64,000 nt of DNA from Geothrix campi (lineage in GTDB: Bacteria > Acidobacteriota > Holophagae > Holophagales > Holophagaceae), in assembly GCF_024609265.1 (NCBI RefSeq), contig NZ_JANHMP010000001.1:806001-870000 (forward strand), given 5' to 3'. Shown here piece after piece: positions 61,423 through 64,000 of this stretch. Position 1 is the first letter of the stretch. Each line of letters opens with the position of its first letter. Below the pieces are notes generated by a model. The model was not told where the DNA came from, made no database searches, and saw only the letters and a list, made by a program, of their open reading frames with translations. The translations under genes were made by a program, and so were the position numbers.

Positions 61423-62130
61423 ATGCGCATCGCCCTCGCCCTGCTCTTGATCACCCTGCCCCTCGCCGCCGCGAAGAAGCCCACACCGGCCCAGCTTCAG
61501 GCCCAGGTCAAACGGCTCACGGAAGAGCGGGACGACCTCAAGCAGCGGCTGGCGGCCACCGAGGATCTCCAGCAGGAACTCGCCGCCGCCCAGAAGGCCA
61601 GGGACCTGTCCCGGGCAGAGGCCGAGACCGCCCGCAAGGAAGCGGACCAGGTCCGCGCGACCCTCCAGGAGAACCAGGGGGGGGGTGATGCCATCTTGAA
61701 GGATGTGCGGGCCGCCCGGCAGGAGGCCGAAGCTGCCAAGGCCGAGGCGGCAAGGCTCAAGGCGGAGAACGAGGAACTGCGCAGCAAGGTGAGCGCCGTC
61801 CCGGCCGAGGGGGACTTGGTGGTGCTGAGTCCGGAGGTCCAGCCGGCCCGACCGTTGAACCTGAACCGGGTGGTGCCGCGCCTGAAGTCCTCGGGGTTCT
61901 TCGCCGGCCGGCCCAAGGGCGTCGTCGTGGTGAACGTCCTGGTGAACGAGAAGGGCGAAGTGATCGCCTCGCGCCTGATCCAGGGCCTCCCCGGCGACGG
62001 CCAGGATGAGAAGGAGGCGGGCGAAGCCTGTGTGGAAGCCGCAAAGAAGGTCGTCTTCGACCCGGCCACCTCGAAGGATGGCAAGACCCGCTTCAAGGTC
62101 TGGCAGGGCGTTGGGTTCTATCTGGACTGA
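61423..62130 (+). CDS. Coiled-coil protein with TonB C-terminal-like domain
   Basis: This 235-residue exported protein has a signal peptide (MRIALALLLITLPLAAA) followed by a long coiled coil (about 20-130) rich in Ala, Glu, Lys and Arg, and a C-terminal domain with GVVVVNVLVNEKGEVIASRLIQGLPGDGQDEKEAGEACVEAAKKVVFDP, which has the TonB_C layout (variant of VxxxVxxDGxVxxxxVxxxSG, then helix, then strand). It lacks a Pro-rich energy-transducing segment. It may be a periplasmic interaction protein rather than a TonB. ATG 61423 is behind CCGGAGG. Confidence 0.75.
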   Translation: MRIALALLLITLPLAAAKKPTPAQLQAQVKRLTEERDDLKQRLAATEDLQQELAAAQKARDLSRAEAETARKEADQVRATLQENQGGGDAILKDVRAARQEAEAAKAEAARLKAENEELRSKVSAVPAEGDLVVLSPEVQPARPLNLNRVVPRLKSSGFFAGRPKGVVVVNVLVNEKGEVIASRLIQGLPGDGQDEKEAGEACVEAAKKVVFDPATSKDGKTRFKVWQGVGFYLD

Positions 62131-62141
62131 GGCGCCGGCCC

Positions 62142-62933
62142 TCAGTCTCGCTCACCCCAGGGGCTGGGGTCGCTCATGCCCCAGCGGGCTTCGTACCAGA
62201 CCTTTTCCATGCACAGTCCCCAGGGGGGGGCGGTGAGACCGGCCCGGCTGCGGTCCTTCGCGGCCAGCACGGCGCCCATGGATTCCGGGCTCCGCCGTCC
62301 CTTCCCCACCTCCACCAGCGTGCCGGTCATGATGCGGACCTGGTGCATGAGGAAGCTGCTGCCCTCGAATATGAGATCCACGCAGCCATCCCCTGGAGTG
62401 AGCTGGATGGCATGCAGGGTGCGCACAGGGGTCTGGGCGGCGCATTCTGAGTTGCGGAAGCTCGTGAAATCGTGGGTGCCAAGCAGGGGAGGCACCGCTT
62501 CCGCCATGGCCGCGAGGTCCAGGGGCGCAGCCTGGTGGAGATGCCAGCGGAACGGTGCCATCAAGGGATCTTCCGCCGGCCCCAGGCCCAACCTGTAGAT
62601 GTAGCGCTTGGCCACGGCATGCTGCCTTGGAAAGAAGCCCTCGGGAGCGGGCCGCGCCTGCATCACCCGGATGTCCTTCGGCAGGTGCGCATTCAGCGCG
62701 GCCAGGAGGCGATAGGGCTCCCAGGCCCGGACGGTATGGATCAGCACACCCTGCGCACGCGCATGCACCCCCGCATCCGTGCGCCCGGTGCCCTGGGGCA
62801 TGGGCGCCTCAGGATCGAAGGCGCACAGCGCCTTCCACAGTTCCCCCTGCCCGCTCCGCAGGCTCGTCTGGATCTGCCAACCATGAAAGCCACCACCTGC
62901 GTAGGCCACGGTGAGGAAGAAGGGGTGCGTCAT
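62142..62933 (-). CDS. truA: tRNA pseudouridine(38-40) synthase
   Basis: TruA converts uridines 38-40 of the anticodon arm to pseudouridine. The protein has the family elements VAYAGGGFHGWQIQ, the catalytic aspartate in GTGRTDAGVHARAQ, AKRYIYRLGLG, LLGTHDFTSFRNSE and FLMHQVRIMTGTLVEVGKG. I use the ATG at 62933, where the family N-terminus begins (263 residues); ATG 62942 is equally in frame. It is convergent with the coiled-coil gene. Confidence 0.95.
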   Translation of the reverse strand: MTHPFFLTVAYAGGGFHGWQIQTSLRSGQGELWKALCAFDPEAPMPQGTGRTDAGVHARAQGVLIHTVRAWEPYRLLAALNAHLPKDIRVMQARPAPEGFFPRQHAVAKRYIYRLGLGPAEDPLMAPFRWHLHQAAPLDLAAMAEAVPPLLGTHDFTSFRNSECAAQTPVRTLHAIQLTPGDGCVDLIFEGSSFLMHQVRIMTGTLVEVGKGRRSPESMGAVLAAKDRSRAGLTAPPWGLCMEKVWYEARWGMSDPSPWGERD

Positions 62934-63353
62934 AGGACCCATCTTAGAGGGTGTCTGACGGAACCAGACCATGCCGTGTGGGGGTTTTGTTTGGCGCTTA
63001 AAGGCCGTGAATCGCCCCCCTGCTGGCCTTCTGCGGGCAGCCTCTCTCCCAATGGCCCGTTCTACGGTGATCTGCGACAGGCATGGAACTTAGGTTTCAG
63101 CATTTCCGGCCTTCCGTGTGTTCCATGGCCCTCGAGAATCCGCAGGGAAGCCGATCTGCGATTTTTTTTCGAAGAAAAGCCTTGACCATGCTGCGTCTGC
63201 GGCGTAGCTTCTTGGCAGTTTAGGAAATACAGTATTCATCGGCCTTTGCGGACCAATGATATTCGAAAACTCAGCAGGTACGGTCGTCTCCAATGGGAGG
63301 CGATTCCGTTTTCCTCAACCCGGGGACACAGATCCCCAAATTCGGAGGTTTCC
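62934..63353. promoter_or_regulatory. Intergenic region (about 410 bp) with candidate HU promoter
   Basis: Between the divergent truA and HU genes I see no gene. A candidate promoter for HU on the plus strand is TTGACC (63182-63187), 17 bp, TAGCTT (63205-63210), just after an A/T-rich stretch with eight T residues. It would give an untranslated leader of about 135 bases containing a small GGGGA/TCCCC hairpin just before the ribosome-binding site. Confidence 0.4.
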
Positions 63354-63650
63354 ATGAACAAGGCTGAACTGGTCAGCGCCGTCGCCGACAAGGCCGGTAT
63401 CACCAAGGCCCAGGCCGCTGCGGCCCTGGATCAGGTGCTCGGTGGCATCGCTTCCGCCCTGCGCACTGGCGACAAGGTCACCCTCGTGGGCTTCGGCACC
63501 TTCTCCGTCGCCAACCGCGGCGCCCGCACCGGCCGCAACCCTCGCGACAACAAGCCCATCAAGATCGCTGCCAAGAAGGTCGCCAAGTTCAAGCCCGGCA
63601 AGAAGCTGGCTGACGAAGTCAACGGCAAGGGCGGCAAGAAGCGCAAGTAG
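63354..63650 (+). CDS. HU-family DNA-binding protein
   Basis: This 98-residue histone-like protein bends and compacts DNA as a dimer. The family signature is complete: NKAELVSAVADKAGITKAQA, VTLVGFGTFSVANRGARTGRNPRD and the minor-groove proline arm region, ending in FKPGKKLADEVN and a Lys-rich tail GKGGKKRK. The start at 63354 is behind CGGAGG. A terminator follows, so it is monocistronic. Confidence 0.96.
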   Translation: MNKAELVSAVADKAGITKAQAAAALDQVLGGIASALRTGDKVTLVGFGTFSVANRGARTGRNPRDNKPIKIAAKKVAKFKPGKKLADEVNGKGGKKRK

Positions 63651-63687
63651 GACCAGGCCGACCGGTTTCGGCCGGAAACCAGGATCG

Positions 63688-63715
63688 CAGGACCCGCTTC
63701 GGCGGGTCCTGTTTT
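63688..63715 (+). terminator. Terminator after HU gene
   Basis: A perfect 10-bp stem CAGGACCCGC / GCGGGTCCTG with TTCG loop is followed by TTTTA. Confidence 0.92.
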
Positions 63716-63891
63716 ATGCCAAAGTGCTTTTTTTAAATATTAACAGGCGCCGCTCCCTATGAACCCGCGATGGGCCCGATCCCTGGCTTTCCCGGGGGCC
63801 GGGACACGGTAAACCCCGTCTTTCTTTGCGATGCACATGCGCCCGCGAGGGAGCGCCGGACGTTCATCCTGTGTCATCCTGGGACTTCGCC

Positions 63892-64000
63892 ATGGAAGCC
63901 ACCTACCCCAGCGCCCCGCCGGTCGCCCTGTGCCTGGGCGGGATGGATCCGTCCGCCGGCGCGGGCCTCCTGCGCGATGCCCTGGCCCTGGCGGAGTTGG
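63892..64000 (+). CDS. Hydroxymethylpyrimidine kinase-like (ThiD), start only
   Basis: The first 36 codons run off the right edge. The segment ALCLGGMDPSAGAGLLRDAL is the N-terminal signature of the ThiD/PdxK branch of ribokinase-like enzymes, which phosphorylate the thiamin pyrimidine. A GTG at 63871 in the same frame is an alternative start. I found no TPP riboswitch in the 175 bases before it. Confidence 0.7.
   Translation, partial: MEATYPSAPPVALCLGGMDPSAGAGLLRDALALAEL

Noticed and set aside
63716-63891. A TPP riboswitch before the ThiD-like gene
   Set aside because: The conserved CUGAGA and ACC...GAACCUGAUC parts are absent.

Overview
The window is GC-rich chromosomal DNA, densely coded, with few gaps and many overlapping start/stop junctions. 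The mix of genes suggests a Gram-negative member of the Acidobacteriota, most likely the Holophagae (Geothrix/Holophaga type): an Oar-like TonB-dependent receptor with an N-terminal carboxypeptidase-regulatory domain, System II cytochrome c maturation, a Ser/Thr kinase, DUF4388-type proteins, a DAP-type MurE and lipoproteins with Ig/NHL domains. This placement is inferred from gene content, not from a marker comparison. No rRNA, tRNA, CRISPR array, transposase or phage gene was recognised. Layout, left to right. 1-4.6 kb: a truncated Ser/Thr kinase, a YahK-like alcohol dehydrogenase, a GNAT acetyltransferase, an unknown protein, a thioredoxin-fold protein and a SpoU methyltransferase. 4.7-10.2 kb: an aromatic amino acid hydroxylase with its pterin dehydratase, then a lipoprotein-ResB-CcsA operon for haem attachment to cytochromes c, closed by a perfect-palindrome terminator. 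10.3-13.7 kb: a small secreted protein, a GlcD-type flavoprotein and murD. 13.8-24.2 kb: a surface module of an EAL protein, a secreted nuclease lipoprotein, a large TonB-dependent receptor and an NHL-repeat lipoprotein. It lies between murD and mraY, which are normally adjacent. 24.4-33.5 kb: the dcw (division and cell wall) operon, mraZ-rsmH-ftsL-ftsI-murE-tsaC-murF-mraY, on the minus strand. Its promoter region carries five AGTGG boxes in exact 10-bp phase, a likely MraZ autoregulatory array. 33.5-40.7 kb: HIT hydrolase, trmL, a stand-alone B12-binding domain, radA, unknown and membrane proteins, a methyltransferase and a nitronate-monooxygenase-like protein with a 210-residue N-terminal extension. 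40.8-52.3 kb: a nearly complete branched-chain amino acid cluster. leuA, a 43-codon small ORF, leuB, two tandem attenuator modules and ilvDBNC lie on the minus strand. A divergent LysR regulator with leuC and leuD lies on the plus strand. Both attenuators encode short peptides packed with Val, Leu and Ile codons followed by a GC-rich terminator, and the second shows the full set of competing RNA pairings. 52.6-64 kb: a YicC RNase, a short solute-binding-like protein with threonine aldolase, a regulator remnant, uppP, an ABC-2 exporter pair, a TPR-like protein, YvcK, a DUF4388 protein, a TonB-C-terminal-domain protein, truA, HU and the start of a ThiD-like kinase. Starts were moved inward from the longest frame wherever family alignment and a ribosome-binding site supported it.
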